From NCBI GenBank assembly GCA_017399915.1, contig JAFQAS010000065.1, positions 1 through 64,000 on the forward strand: a DNA stretch of 64,000 nucleotides, read 5' to 3'. Below the pieces are notes generated by a model, which was not told where the DNA came from, made no database searches, and saw only the letters and a list, made by a program, of their open reading frames with translations. Positions 51,555 through 61,506 of the stretch are shown here, piece after piece. The stretch is from Muribaculaceae bacterium (GTDB taxonomy: Bacteria; Bacteroidota; Bacteroidia; Bacteroidales; Muribaculaceae). Within the stretch, counting starts at the first letter, position 1; each line of letters begins with the position of its first letter. The position numbers and the translations under genes were made by a program.

Positions 51555-52033
51555 TTCACATAATAATTGCCTTGGCATTCTCAATAGGCGCGTTAACATC
51601 ATGTTCAAGCGATGGTTGCCTTGAGAACCAAAGTAGCATTCCATTAGCAGGGTTCTATGACTCCGAAAGCAAACAAGCCATCGTGCTTAATTCATTAGAA
51701 GTTTATGGCATAGGAGCCACCGGCGACTCTTTACTCACCACCAATGGAGTCGAAACAAAACAAACATATCTCCCATTTCGCTCCACTCAAAAAAACACTG
51801 CCTTTTGTTTTCACTACACCGAATTTGGTGAGACAAATGCATATAACGACACTATATGGTTTGATTATGAATCAACACCCTATTTTGCTTCGGAAGAATG
51901 TGGCGCAATGTTTCGTTACAAAATCACATCTGTTCGACACACCGACATCTTGATCGATTCAGTCACCATCACCAACCCCGAAATCACAAATGTAGATGTG
52001 GAACGCATTAAAATATACTTCAAAACCAACTAA
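51539..52033 (+). CDS. DUF6452 family lipoprotein
   Basis: A 164-residue lipoprotein (signal with lipobox ALTSC, Cys22), beginning MGKILIHIIIALAFSIGALTSC. The body is a set of beta strands with CLENQSSIPLAGFY and YFASEECGAMFRYKI. I recall DUF6452 as a Bacteroidetes lipoprotein family encoded next to DUF6048, as here. It is probably in the outer membrane, with unknown role. The start overlaps the nitroreductase stop by 16 bases. Confidence 0.85.
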   Translation: MGKILIHIIIALAFSIGALTSCSSDGCLENQSSIPLAGFYDSESKQAIVLNSLEVYGIGATGDSLLTTNGVETKQTYLPFRSTQKNTAFCFHYTEFGETNAYNDTIWFDYESTPYFASEECGAMFRYKITSVRHTDILIDSVTITNPEITNVDVERIKIYFKTN

Positions 52034-52047
52034 AACCAGATTAACTA

Positions 52048-52989
52048 ATGCGACACTCTATATTTTATATCATATTATTTTGCTTGACATTGAGCGCGTT
52101 CTCTCTAAACGCTCAACGACGCATCTCTCCGGTTGAAACACCAGCCACTCAAACAAAGGCAGTAAATCTCAACCCTAAAGACACCACCGAAACTCCCGAC
52201 CCATCAAAAATGCCTAATCTCGTTCATTACCATGATGAGAAAGGCAACGTGGTGTATGTTGATACTGTTACCGGCAAGGAATTTATCGACTCTACAAAAA
52301 TAAAGAAAAAGAATGCCGATTTCACTTATCCTCTTTTTGATGAGGTGACAATTGGGGTAAACGTTTGGGATCCCATAATGAGATGTTTCGGTCAGCACTA
52401 CGGATTAATAGATGTGTGGGGTGAATTGAGTTTATATAACCGTTTCAAACCCATCTTTGAAATTGGATTAGGTCAAGCCTCCCACAAACCCGATGGGGGC
52501 AGCTACAAATATAAAAGCAATATCGCTCCCTATTTCAAAATCGGAGCAAACTATAATTTCCTATACGACAAGACAAAAGAATATCAGATATATGGTGGTT
52601 TAAGATATGGTGTAACCCCATTCTCTTTTGAAGTGAACGACGTGATTATCGACAACCCTTATTGGGGTGAAGAATATACCTCTAACATTCCCTCTCAAAA
52701 CTCATTTGTAGGATATGGAGAAATCGTTCTTGGAATAAAAGTGCAAATACACAAAGAATGGTCGCTCGGCTGGGCTTTTAAATATCACACCATTCTACAT
52801 GAAAGCAAGTGTGTCTATGGAGATCCGTGGTATATTCCCGGATTTGGATCACGTGGCTCGGCTATCTCAGGCGCATTCAACGTGATGTACACCATTCCTC
52901 TTGGCAAGAAAAAAACGTATTCTCGCCCAAACAATCCTACCAACGACACTCAACCTTCTGAGGGAAACCACAACGACCACAAACATTGA
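52048..52989 (+). CDS. DUF6048 family outer membrane protein
   Basis: A 313-residue protein with a signal peptide (cut near SLNAQ), a linker rich in Pro, Thr and Asp, and then alternating beta strands with frequent aromatic ends (LGQASHKPDGG, IAPYFKIGANYNF, YQIYGGLRYGVTPFSFEV, SFVGYGEIVLGIKVQI). This looks like a small outer-membrane beta barrel. It fits DUF6048, paired with the DUF6452 lipoprotein just upstream (14 bases). They may form a complex. The C-terminus is a His/Asn-rich tail. Confidence 0.85.
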   Translation: MRHSIFYIILFCLTLSAFSLNAQRRISPVETPATQTKAVNLNPKDTTETPDPSKMPNLVHYHDEKGNVVYVDTVTGKEFIDSTKIKKKNADFTYPLFDEVTIGVNVWDPIMRCFGQHYGLIDVWGELSLYNRFKPIFEIGLGQASHKPDGGSYKYKSNIAPYFKIGANYNFLYDKTKEYQIYGGLRYGVTPFSFEVNDVIIDNPYWGEEYTSNIPSQNSFVGYGEIVLGIKVQIHKEWSLGWAFKYHTILHESKCVYGDPWYIPGFGSRGSAISGAFNVMYTIPLGKKKTYSRPNNPTNDTQPSEGNHNDHKH

Positions 52990-52992
52990 TCT

Positions 52993-53742
52993 ATGGCAGT
53001 GTCAAAGCGCATCATTATCATAGGAGCTTCATCGGGGTTAGGAAAAGCCATCACTACCCAATTTGCTCAAATGGGGTGGACAATAGGCATTGCAGCCCGT
53101 CGCGCCGAGGCGCTTGAAGAACTACGCAAACAATATTCCCAATCAATCATTGCCACTGAGCAAATCGACGTAACAGCCCCCGATGCCGGTAATAAACTAT
53201 TGTCATTGATTGAGAAAACAGGTGGAATGGATACCCTTTTGCTATCATCGGGTATCGGGTCACAAAATCCATCGCTCGACTCTGACATAGAACTCAACAC
53301 CGTAAAAACAAATACCCTCGGTTTTACCCATATTGTCGACACCGCTTTTAATTATTTCCGCAATCGTTCACACAACGATGAGCCGGGACAAATCGCCGTT
53401 ATATCATCTATCGCCGGCACAATGGGACTCGGAATTGCACCTTCATATAGCGCAACAAAACGATATCAACGACACTATATCGACGCCCTTGAACAACTCG
53501 CCCATTTCGAAAAAGTAAATGTGCGATTTACCGACATTCGCCCGGGATTTGTCGACACCCCTCTACTCAACAACTGTCGCAAGTTCCCTATGCTCATGAG
53601 TGTTGACTATGCAACACCTCGCTTCGTAAAAGCGATACTTCATCGCAAACGAGTATCTATCATCGATTGGAAATGGCGATTGGTAGTGGCATTTTGGCAT
53701 CTCATCCCCCATTTCATTTGGCGACGTTTCCCCGCCAAATAA
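52993..53742 (+). CDS. short-chain dehydrogenase/reductase
   Basis: A 249-residue Rossmann enzyme. GASSGLGKAITTQFA is the NAD(P)-binding loop, and YSATKRYQRHYIDALEQL holds the YxxxK active pair, with the Ser in AVISSIAG. It should oxidise or reduce an alcohol or ketone; the substrate is unknown. It is the last gene of the DUF4199-GT2-nitroreductase-DUF6452-DUF6048 run, 3 bases after the previous stop. The end WRLVVAFWHLIPHFIWRRFP looks membrane-attached. Confidence 0.92.
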   Translation: MAVSKRIIIIGASSGLGKAITTQFAQMGWTIGIAARRAEALEELRKQYSQSIIATEQIDVTAPDAGNKLLSLIEKTGGMDTLLLSSGIGSQNPSLDSDIELNTVKTNTLGFTHIVDTAFNYFRNRSHNDEPGQIAVISSIAGTMGLGIAPSYSATKRYQRHYIDALEQLAHFEKVNVRFTDIRPGFVDTPLLNNCRKFPMLMSVDYATPRFVKAILHRKRVSIIDWKWRLVVAFWHLIPHFIWRRFPAK

Positions 53743-53886
53743 TCGTAACAACCTTAGCTCTAACGAATAAAAAACTTTTTTTCTTTGATAAAAGCATTTT
53801 TTTTACGATATTTGCAGTATATTTTCATCGCACGATAAAGGAATATACGAACAATCTATACGAAAAAACAACAAAATTACCATACA

Positions 53887-55041
53887 ATGAAAATTTTTAC
53901 TACAAAGGCAATAATGCTAATAATTGCATTGATTGCCTCGTTCCAATTCTCAGCTAAAGCACAAAATGCTTTTGCTTACGACATTTCGGCATCAGCAACT
54001 TCTGATCCATCGGTATGTCAAGTCAAATATTCTCTTAATGCTGCCGCTTCGGCTGTGATTATCGAAGTTTACAACAACAACGATAAAAACACAAAGTTGT
54101 TTGAAGTTGCAGGTACAACTACTGCCGGTGCCAACACCGTAAATGTTTCATTTATGAACAAAAACGTTCCTCTCGGAACTTATTGGTTCAAAATAAAAGT
54201 AACAAGTAACAATTTAACAACCCCCACTCTCAACTCAAAGCAAGTAAGATTTTGGTCTCCATTTGGCATCGCTATTGATAACAACCCAGTGAGCAAAAAT
54301 TTTGGGCGAATTCTTGTGACAGAATCCAATACATCTTTACCTAACACAAGTACAGTCTATCATTCTTCAAAAGCAAATGGAGGTATCGGAGTTGGGCTTT
54401 ATGCATTTGACCCACAACTCAATGGCATTAAAAACTCAAAAGGCACATACGGATTTACCGGTGGATTAACAATGGCGACTTCAAGCAATTTATATCCTAC
54501 AAAAAGGCAAGATGGAGGATATACTCCTGTTTTCGACTTCAAAAATGTAAAATATTCCGAAGACTATTCGCGACTATTCATATCAAGAGCATGTATGAAT
54601 GGACCCGGCATTTATGAATTTAATCCCGACAATCTTGAAGCCGGCGCGACATCTATATTCTCAGGGTCGGTCAATACTGCAACCGGAGAAATAACCAATG
54701 GTAGTTCTACCATTTCAGGCGTAACAGTTGGATTAGATGTATATGGTTCAGGAAGCAATCTCAAAATAGCCATGTTGTCTATCAAGAATGGTTTTGATGT
54801 AAATTTTGTAGGACAATATGTCAGTGCATATGTTTTCAATCTTGGAACAGCGACAAAATGGAGTACTGCCCCTTCTGCAACCCTTCCTATTGACACCTAT
54901 GGTTCATATGACGCTCGATGGCTTTCAAATGAATATTCAGGAATTTTATTTGACAAAGACGGTAAAGGTGTTTTGTTCATCAAGGTCGAGATGTTCCGGG
55001 ATCTATGTCGGGAAGTACTGGTAGCAATACCTCTCAAATGA
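53887..55041 (+). CDS. N-terminal part of a T9SS secreted protein, split by a frameshift
   Basis: A 384-residue reading with a signal peptide ending near AKAQ. After a small beta domain (VCQVKYSLNAAASAVIIEVYNN), a propeller-like region follows (FGRILVTESN, GLYAFDPQLNG, YSRLFISRACMNGPGIYEFNP). The reading departs from the expected path at a T4 run near 54972: adding one T gives DKDGKGVFVHQGRDVPGS, which joins directly to the next reading. Without the fix it ends in IKVEMFRDLCREV, which looks like out-of-frame sequence. The whole gene would code for about 1192 residues. Confidence 0.75.
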   Translation: MKIFTTKAIMLIIALIASFQFSAKAQNAFAYDISASATSDPSVCQVKYSLNAAASAVIIEVYNNNDKNTKLFEVAGTTTAGANTVNVSFMNKNVPLGTYWFKIKVTSNNLTTPTLNSKQVRFWSPFGIAIDNNPVSKNFGRILVTESNTSLPNTSTVYHSSKANGGIGVGLYAFDPQLNGIKNSKGTYGFTGGLTMATSSNLYPTKRQDGGYTPVFDFKNVKYSEDYSRLFISRACMNGPGIYEFNPDNLEAGATSIFSGSVNTATGEITNGSSTISGVTVGLDVYGSGSNLKIAMLSIKNGFDVNFVGQYVSAYVFNLGTATKWSTAPSATLPIDTYGSYDARWLSNEYSGILFDKDGKGVLFIKVEMFRDLCREVLVAIPLK

Positions 55042-57464
55042 AAGATTATAGTTATATCCATACAAACCTAACAAACAACACAGCCGATTATGCTGATCTT
55101 TCAAAACGTAAAGTTGTAGTCATGGAATGGAATCATGACAAAACTCTCCTTGCGATACAAGAATATGACGATAGCGACTTCAATTCAGATGGATCTCCAA
55201 AATCAGTAGGACGAATCAAAATCTATCGCGTAACTTATAATAATAATGGGGCACACCTCTCATGGGGATCTCCAATTTATAACATTGTTACCAATGCAGG
55301 TAAAAACATCAATGCTCTTGAATGGGACTATGCCAACAACCTATACTTCTGTTCAAATGGAGGGGAGTATATCAGTTCAGTTGCAATCCCCATAAATGAT
55401 GCTACAACCACTCCTGCCCGTAGTGAAGTGACGTTTGATCTTGAAGCTATTGCTGCAAGCAATGTGCAAGCAGTGGGAGTAAAAACCGACGCTTCTACAT
55501 CGGCAAAAAGCATTGATGTAACATGGAAAGCGCCTGTACATGGCACAGTTTCTAAATATGAAGTGCAATATAAAACTTCATCTCAAAGCAGTTGGACCTC
55601 ATTAAGCACATCGGTAACAAGCACCAACTACACAATGAGTCTTCCAGCCGATGCTCAATGGAATGAAACATATACATTTAATATAATCCCCACATTCACC
55701 ACCGGTGAAGTAGGTGCAAGTGCTCAATCAAACACCGTTACCGATTATGAGCCTTCTACTCCTATCAGCATTAGCACAGCACAACAACAAGACAGCGAAG
55801 GCCGCTATTCATTCAATATGGTAGTTAATGCCACAATCAATAGCACCAATATCGCCAAAACCTCTTGTTATGGAGCAAACGCTCTTGATTTAGCAAAATA
55901 CTATACTGTGGTAATTCCTCAAGCACTTGCCGATATCGCTACAAGCACAACCGACGCAAATGGCAACAACTTGACTATACAATATGGGTCAATCCTCACT
56001 GCCGATGAAGGTGTGATAAAAACACTCGAAAATTGCTATTATGTGCAAGTTGAAGCTAACGCTTCCGACAAATCAATGCCTACTATTGTTTTCCACAATG
56101 TAGACCCACAAGCCACTTATGATATCGATGTATATCTCAATAATGCAATCAGCGAATCTGGCATAAACTCTGCCGGTTGGACCTATCTCAAGTATACCAA
56201 AGCAACAACCACTTCAAGTGTTATGACTATACCGGGCACCACTTATTCATTTGGTAATGCAAGTATCGTCACTCTCGATGAGAACCCTATTGCTACCACA
56301 AATGAAGATATGCCTATGGGGTCTTTCCGCAAAGTAGACTCTGACGAGCCAACCAATCCCGTATCATATAATAAAGCCAACTACATTACCACGTCGGGTA
56401 GCGTGATTCAAGCGCTCAATGTAACCAACGAGGTGCTTGAAAACTGGACTATAACATATGATATTACTCTCGCCCATGGCAAATCTACTAATAATTACAC
56501 CGGAATTGCCGCAAGCAATAGTCAATTAACTGCCGACTTTGCGTATCTCCCTATCAGCTACAATGTTGTTCAGGGAGAGGACAAACGTGAATATAACCGT
56601 CCTGTAGCCACCACTACCCTTAATGCAAAGATAGATGTGAACTACACACGCAATGGTGCTACTAACACTATTGTTGACGCTACAAGTGACAATGTGCTAA
56701 CATTATTATCGGCCGACCTTGTTCCCGCTATTGAAATAAGCAACAGCAATGGTATTTTGACAAAGAGAACCGGCACCCACCATGACTCTAATAGCAATAA
56801 TTATTGGGCAACTTATTACGATGGCGCAATTCGTATTGATTGGAACAATACACCTAACACCTATCACCTAATAGGCTATTATGCCAACGCGATACAAGAT
56901 GGCAAACTTCTTCACTGTTGGGGACATTACGAAAAAGACGCTAATGGCAACTTTGGCAACAAATGGATTGAATATGTTCCCGGAGCTATCATCGACCAAA
57001 ACAATGAACTAATAAAAAATGGGCACATATTAGGAATTGGATATGACGGCACAAACAACTGGGCCGAATTAGCCGCTGAAAGCAAATCAATTCCTTTATA
57101 TGTACACTATGTTTATGCAACCAATGATAACGATATAGGTGAAAATAATGCTATAATAAATGTACAACTCAGTGCCGATTATCCTATTTTGATAAAAGAG
57201 AAACCCGAATTGATTATTTCAGGAGTTGCCGCTATCAACAACACTCTCCCTTCAATGAAAGTTATCTCATCGGTTCCTTCATCATCAGCCACTATAACCC
57301 TCTCAAAGAGCAATGTGGTAACAGGAATTGAAGGTATAACTATTGATTCCAGCCAAAACAATGTGAAATACTACAACCTCCAAGGTGTAGAAGTTGACAA
57401 TCCTTCAAATGGAGTATATATTAAGATTGAAGGTTCAAAAGCTACCAAAGTTATTATAAAATAA
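55005..57464 (+). CDS. C-terminal part of the same T9SS secreted protein
   Basis: This frame is open from 54966, after a TAA at 54963, and runs to 57464. The ATG at 55005 is probably not a real start, since it lies inside the propeller-like region (KRKVVVMEWNHDKTLLAIQEY). Next comes an FN3-like domain (KSIDVTWKAPVHGTVSKYEVQYK), then long beta-rich repeats, and a T9SS tail with YYNLQGVEVDNPSNGVYIKIEG and KVIIK. It shares this tail closely with the protein at 57677. It is followed by a perfect hairpin terminator. Confidence 0.75.
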   Translation: MSGSTGSNTSQMKDYSYIHTNLTNNTADYADLSKRKVVVMEWNHDKTLLAIQEYDDSDFNSDGSPKSVGRIKIYRVTYNNNGAHLSWGSPIYNIVTNAGKNINALEWDYANNLYFCSNGGEYISSVAIPINDATTTPARSEVTFDLEAIAASNVQAVGVKTDASTSAKSIDVTWKAPVHGTVSKYEVQYKTSSQSSWTSLSTSVTSTNYTMSLPADAQWNETYTFNIIPTFTTGEVGASAQSNTVTDYEPSTPISISTAQQQDSEGRYSFNMVVNATINSTNIAKTSCYGANALDLAKYYTVVIPQALADIATSTTDANGNNLTIQYGSILTADEGVIKTLENCYYVQVEANASDKSMPTIVFHNVDPQATYDIDVYLNNAISESGINSAGWTYLKYTKATTTSSVMTIPGTTYSFGNASIVTLDENPIATTNEDMPMGSFRKVDSDEPTNPVSYNKANYITTSGSVIQALNVTNEVLENWTITYDITLAHGKSTNNYTGIAASNSQLTADFAYLPISYNVVQGEDKREYNRPVATTTLNAKIDVNYTRNGATNTIVDATSDNVLTLLSADLVPAIEISNSNGILTKRTGTHHDSNSNNYWATYYDGAIRIDWNNTPNTYHLIGYYANAIQDGKLLHCWGHYEKDANGNFGNKWIEYVPGAIIDQNNELIKNGHILGIGYDGTNNWAELAAESKSIPLYVHYVYATNDNDIGENNAIINVQLSADYPILIKEKPELIISGVAAINNTLPSMKVISSVPSSSATITLSKSNVVTGIEGITIDSSQNNVKYYNLQGVEVDNPSNGVYIKIEGSKATKVIIK

Positions 57465-57485
57465 CCGATTACTAATTTTAAACAA

Positions 57486-57522
57486 TGACGCGAGCGTCCT
57501 ATATGGATGCTCGCGTCATTTA
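57486..57522 (+). terminator. terminator of the split T9SS gene
   Basis: The perfect 10-bp arms TGACGCGAGC and GCTCGCGTCA around a 13-base loop are followed by TTTATAT. Confidence 0.82.
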
Positions 57523-57676
57523 TATCTATCCAATATCTAATAATTGTGCTGTTTTATCACACAATACCCATAAAATCACATAAAAATCTTATGTATTCAC
57601 TCTTTTCTTTATTCATATTTAATTTGTTTAATAAAAAATCACTATATTGCGCTTTTATTTATATTAATCACTGATT

Positions 57677-60400
57677 ATGAAAAAGATTTACACTCTAATC
57701 ATTTCTATATGCAGCATTTTCAGCATAAATGCCACCGACTATTTAGTATCAACTAATTATACTCCAGGAAACGTCACTGAATATCAACAACGTTTTTTTA
57801 TCCCGGGTGTTACCTTATTCTCTTCGATATCTGAGGTTCTTAATCAAATTCAACCCGGTGACAATATATTTCTGTCGGCTGACACATACACCGAGAATAT
57901 CACTCTTGATGTTGACAATATTTCTATTTTTGGACATAATAGTTGGAAAGATGTTCGTTCAGGAAAACGCGACACATCTAACGAATCTATAATTACCGGA
58001 GCCATTACACTTAATGCCGATGGCATCACTCTAAACGGTCTTAAATTCTCCGGTGCCGGTCGCGTAGTTAACACGACTGCCTCCAATGGCTCTCCTTTAA
58101 AAAACATCACATTAAAATACAACCTTGTTGAGGCCTCTACCCTCGGCAGTTCGACTGCCGTATTCGCGTTGGGCAAAATATATAGCAACACCGATGCCAA
58201 AGCCGATATTTCACAATTAAGATATGAGAACATTACCATCTCTCACAACGACTTTGATGGAAGCAAATCCACTAACTTCTGCCCATTTATTGTAATAGGG
58301 GGCGGATATGGAAATATTACTATTCACGACAACTCCTTCACCGATGGAGGGAATAGCATCGAGGTGGGCAACTCCCGTGGCAACATTAAAATTACCAACA
58401 ACAAATTCCAACAAGTAGGGAAATCTTTATACAACGCAAGCGCAGCGGCTAATGCTCGTGGTGGCGCATTTTGTGTTTACTTAAGCCGTAACTCTTTAGC
58501 GGGGACAACCAATATCGATGTGTCACATAATGGATTCAATGAATGTACAGGTCGCCAAACATTATATGCCCTTATAAGATATTATCAAGGTGACAAAAAT
58601 AACACCGAGACTTATGTTGTGCCTGCAAAAACTACAGCAAAAATAAATCACAATGTATTTTTGAGCAAAACAACCTATACCGACGACAACTACAATTATG
58701 TACTATATTGCAACAAGGATTATATGGGAGATGTTACGGTTGACGCCCGTTATAACTACTTCGACAATAGCGATATGTGTATGGCTCACATCAAAATGCC
58801 GGGAAAAACCGAGCAAGAACGATTTTTCTCAAGCAGTTTTGGGTTCTATGATTTTCGAGCGAGTCAAAATGTCGCATACGAGCAAGTACTAACCGGTTGG
58901 GAAAATGTTCGCAGTTGCCGAGTTGCACAAAGTTTTGATGTGAGCGAATACGATTTTGATGATAATGGCGTCCCATACTACTTTTTCAATCACGTACAAG
59001 AATTGAGTGACGCAAACAACCTATCAACTTATGGCTGCGTTGAAGCCCAACTTATCACTCGCGTTATAGGTGCAAACACAACTACCGAAAAACGAGCGCA
59101 TGTTGATGCAATTCATGCAGGACACGGATCAAACACAGTAATATTTCGTCATGGTGGAAAAAATTGGGTGTGCTGTGGAGGTAATGGCAAACTCAATTCA
59201 ACCGGCGAAAGTTGCTTGTCAAACGGCATTTCAATCTTCCCATACCATAGTGCCAATTTGAAAGCCGACAACCCCTCTTTGGTTGATTGCAGTAATGGAA
59301 CAACATCTTTTACCGACATAAACAATGTTTCACGTCCGATTTACCATTTTGTCACCGACAATGAACGGAGCGATGCCTCATGGTATAACCATTTCCCGGC
59401 TATTGATGAAACCTCTCGATATCTGGCAGTATTATCACGCAAAAAAGGCGGACCGATGTGCGTGGAAGTGTACCACTTCGATGAAATTCTCGACCATGTT
59501 ATTAATGGAGCCGCACGACCGGCTTTAATTAAGACATTTCAAATTGATAAAGGTGCCGATCCTTATAGTGGCATAACTGGCGATGCCGGATTCTGGACAT
59601 GGGATCATCAAGGGTTTACAATTTCGGGCGATTACATTTACTTCATGGAAGGTTGCGGTGTCGAGCATGCAAACTCTATTGACAAAAAACCTACCGTCAT
59701 TTTCCATGCCTACAATTGGCGCACCGGCAAATCACACCTTCGCCGACAAGTAAAAGCCTCTGTTATCATGTCGATGTCACATGGAGAACCTGAAGGTATT
59801 AAAATCAGACGTGCTTCAAATGGACGTCCTTATATGTATCTCAGCATCGCCAATGGTCCCAGTGGTGACCGAAATGTCAACTTAATCAGATATACCAACC
59901 TCTATAAAGATGCAGGGTTGCCTTGGGGTGTAGAACTACCACTCACAAAAGGCAAATCAACCCCCGATGCAACATCTTTATCATTCAACACAGCCACAAC
60001 TGAGACCAAGACTCTAAAACTCACAAACGACTACCTAAAAGGTGATTTGTCGGTGACTGTTGCCGGTGACAACGCAGAGTTTTTCAGTGTTACTGCCCAA
60101 AACGCCAATGCACTTTCCAACTCGTCAACCATAAATATCACTTATAAGCCGGTCAATCCCACATCTGAAAGCCACAATGCCGTTCTTCGCATTTCATCTA
60201 CGTATGCCAATGATGTTCTTATTCCATTATCTGCCACATACACAGGAGATGTTGTTACCGGCATTGAAACAGTTAGAACCGAAAAAGAAAATATTGAAAC
60301 AAAATTTTATAATATATATGGTGTGGAAGTAAAAAATCCTTCTAATGGAATTTTTATCAAAACCGAAGGACACAAAGCATCAAAAGTATATATTAAGTAA
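57677..60400 (+). CDS. T9SS secreted protein with parallel beta-helix start
   Basis: A 907-residue protein with a signal peptide (cut near INATD). The first 350 residues resemble a right-handed parallel beta-helix as in pectate lyase-type folds: repeated NITLDVDNISIFGHN, ITLNADGITLNGLKFSG, NITISHNDFDGS, NITIHDNSFTDGGNSIEVGNSRGNIKITNN. A second half of mixed domains follows (VTGIETVRTEKENIETK near the end) and a T9SS tail FYNIYGVEVKNPSNGIFIKTEG with final KVYIK. It may bind or cut a polysaccharide; no catalytic residues are identifiable. Confidence 0.88.
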   Translation: MKKIYTLIISICSIFSINATDYLVSTNYTPGNVTEYQQRFFIPGVTLFSSISEVLNQIQPGDNIFLSADTYTENITLDVDNISIFGHNSWKDVRSGKRDTSNESIITGAITLNADGITLNGLKFSGAGRVVNTTASNGSPLKNITLKYNLVEASTLGSSTAVFALGKIYSNTDAKADISQLRYENITISHNDFDGSKSTNFCPFIVIGGGYGNITIHDNSFTDGGNSIEVGNSRGNIKITNNKFQQVGKSLYNASAAANARGGAFCVYLSRNSLAGTTNIDVSHNGFNECTGRQTLYALIRYYQGDKNNTETYVVPAKTTAKINHNVFLSKTTYTDDNYNYVLYCNKDYMGDVTVDARYNYFDNSDMCMAHIKMPGKTEQERFFSSSFGFYDFRASQNVAYEQVLTGWENVRSCRVAQSFDVSEYDFDDNGVPYYFFNHVQELSDANNLSTYGCVEAQLITRVIGANTTTEKRAHVDAIHAGHGSNTVIFRHGGKNWVCCGGNGKLNSTGESCLSNGISIFPYHSANLKADNPSLVDCSNGTTSFTDINNVSRPIYHFVTDNERSDASWYNHFPAIDETSRYLAVLSRKKGGPMCVEVYHFDEILDHVINGAARPALIKTFQIDKGADPYSGITGDAGFWTWDHQGFTISGDYIYFMEGCGVEHANSIDKKPTVIFHAYNWRTGKSHLRRQVKASVIMSMSHGEPEGIKIRRASNGRPYMYLSIANGPSGDRNVNLIRYTNLYKDAGLPWGVELPLTKGKSTPDATSLSFNTATTETKTLKLTNDYLKGDLSVTVAGDNAEFFSVTAQNANALSNSSTINITYKPVNPTSESHNAVLRISSTYANDVLIPLSATYTGDVVTGIETVRTEKENIETKFYNIYGVEVKNPSNGIFIKTEGHKASKVYIK

Positions 60401-60415
60401 CCTCTCTCAATCAAG

Positions 60416-60456
60416 TACAAAGCGAGCGACCTAAATGGTTGCTCGCTTTGTATATA
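60416..60456 (+). terminator. terminator of the beta-helix protein gene
   Basis: The perfect 12-bp arms TACAAAGCGAGC and GCTCGCTTTGTA around a 13-base loop are followed by TATACATC, about 16 bases after the stop. It may also serve the convergent SDR gene ending at 60504. Confidence 0.8.
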
Positions 60457-60503
60457 CATCTATTCTATTTAATTCACAAATCCCTTTTGACTTATCAATC
60501 ACC

Positions 60504-61355
60504 CTACTCCACATAAATCATCTTACGGGTCATGCCACCATCTATTATGATGTTTTCGCCATTGATAAAATCATTTTCGGGCATGGCAAGAAACACACAC
60601 ATACGCGCAATATCTTCAACTTTTCCCACTCGACGCGATGGGTGTTGCAGATGATCCGCCTCGGTCATCGCCGGATATTGTGCATTCTCAACCCATCCGG
60701 GTGATATGCAATTAACAGTTATACCAAGAGGTGCAAGCGACATCATTAATGCATGTGTCAACGATGCTATCCCCCCTTTTGATGCCGCATAGCCCTCGGT
60801 TCCTGCCTCACTTTGTTTATATCGAGTGGAACAAAGATTTATTATGCGGCCATACGCCGGCTCTCCTCCATTATTAGTGCGATGAATAGCCAATCGCCGA
60901 GCGGTGACAAACACCGGACGAAGATTCAACGATAATACATTGTCAAAATCTTCAATCTTCGATTCAACGAGTGGCACGAAACAACCAAGGCCCACATTGT
61001 TCACAATCACATCAATATCGCCCCACGCATCGAGCAATCGAGCCATACACGTCTCCAATGCCTCAACATCGCGCACGTCAACCGGGTGGAACTGCGCACC
61101 TGTGGCTTGTGCTGTTGCAGCACCGGCTTTAGCATCAATATCGCAAAATGCCACACAACAATCGGCCTTACGAAAAGCCTCAACTATCGCACGACCTATT
61201 CCCGAAGCCCCACCGGTCACAAACACCCTGCGAGGGGGGAACTTCACACTAATAGTGCCGGGCTTTGAGCCAATCGACACCTTTTTCACCTTTGAAGCAC
61301 CACCTTTGCCCGAGCGATAGTCCTCCATTTTTCGTTCTAAATAATTATCTGCCAT
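60504..61355 (-). CDS. short-chain dehydrogenase/reductase with N-terminal extension
   Basis: A 283-residue Rossmann enzyme. FVTGGASGIGRAIVEAF is the coenzyme loop; NLCSTRYKQ and EGYAASKGGIASL hold the Ser and YxxxK active residues; CISPGWV and a GGM C-terminal end are typical. Residues 1-42 (with SGKGGASKVKKVSIGSKPG) are an extension not usual for the family. The -7 box lies 8 bases before the ATG at 61355, so the message would be leaderless or the true start is Met10 at 61328. Substrate unknown. Confidence 0.9.
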   Translation of the reverse strand: MADNYLERKMEDYRSGKGGASKVKKVSIGSKPGTISVKFPPRRVFVTGGASGIGRAIVEAFRKADCCVAFCDIDAKAGAATAQATGAQFHPVDVRDVEALETCMARLLDAWGDIDVIVNNVGLGCFVPLVESKIEDFDNVLSLNLRPVFVTARRLAIHRTNNGGEPAYGRIINLCSTRYKQSEAGTEGYAASKGGIASLTHALMMSLAPLGITVNCISPGWVENAQYPAMTEADHLQHPSRRVGKVEDIARMCVFLAMPENDFINGENIIIDGGMTRKMIYVE

Positions 61356-61362
61356 AATGCCA

Positions 61363-61370
61363 CAAAGATA
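61363..61370 (-). promoter_or_regulatory. -7 box of the SDR gene, very close to the start codon
   Basis: TATCTTTG on the minus strand ends at 61363, with the ATG at 61355. If transcription starts about 5 bases past the box, the leader would be 0-3 bases. Confidence 0.5.
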
Positions 61371-61506
61371 ACTAAAAATTAGTAATTAAAAATGCATAAC
61401 CTTAAAATCACATCATCAATCATAAAAATCATAAATTAATGATGTAAAAATCATATATTTTTGTTATTTTCGCATAATATTCCGATAACTAAATTTTTTT
61501 ATAAAA

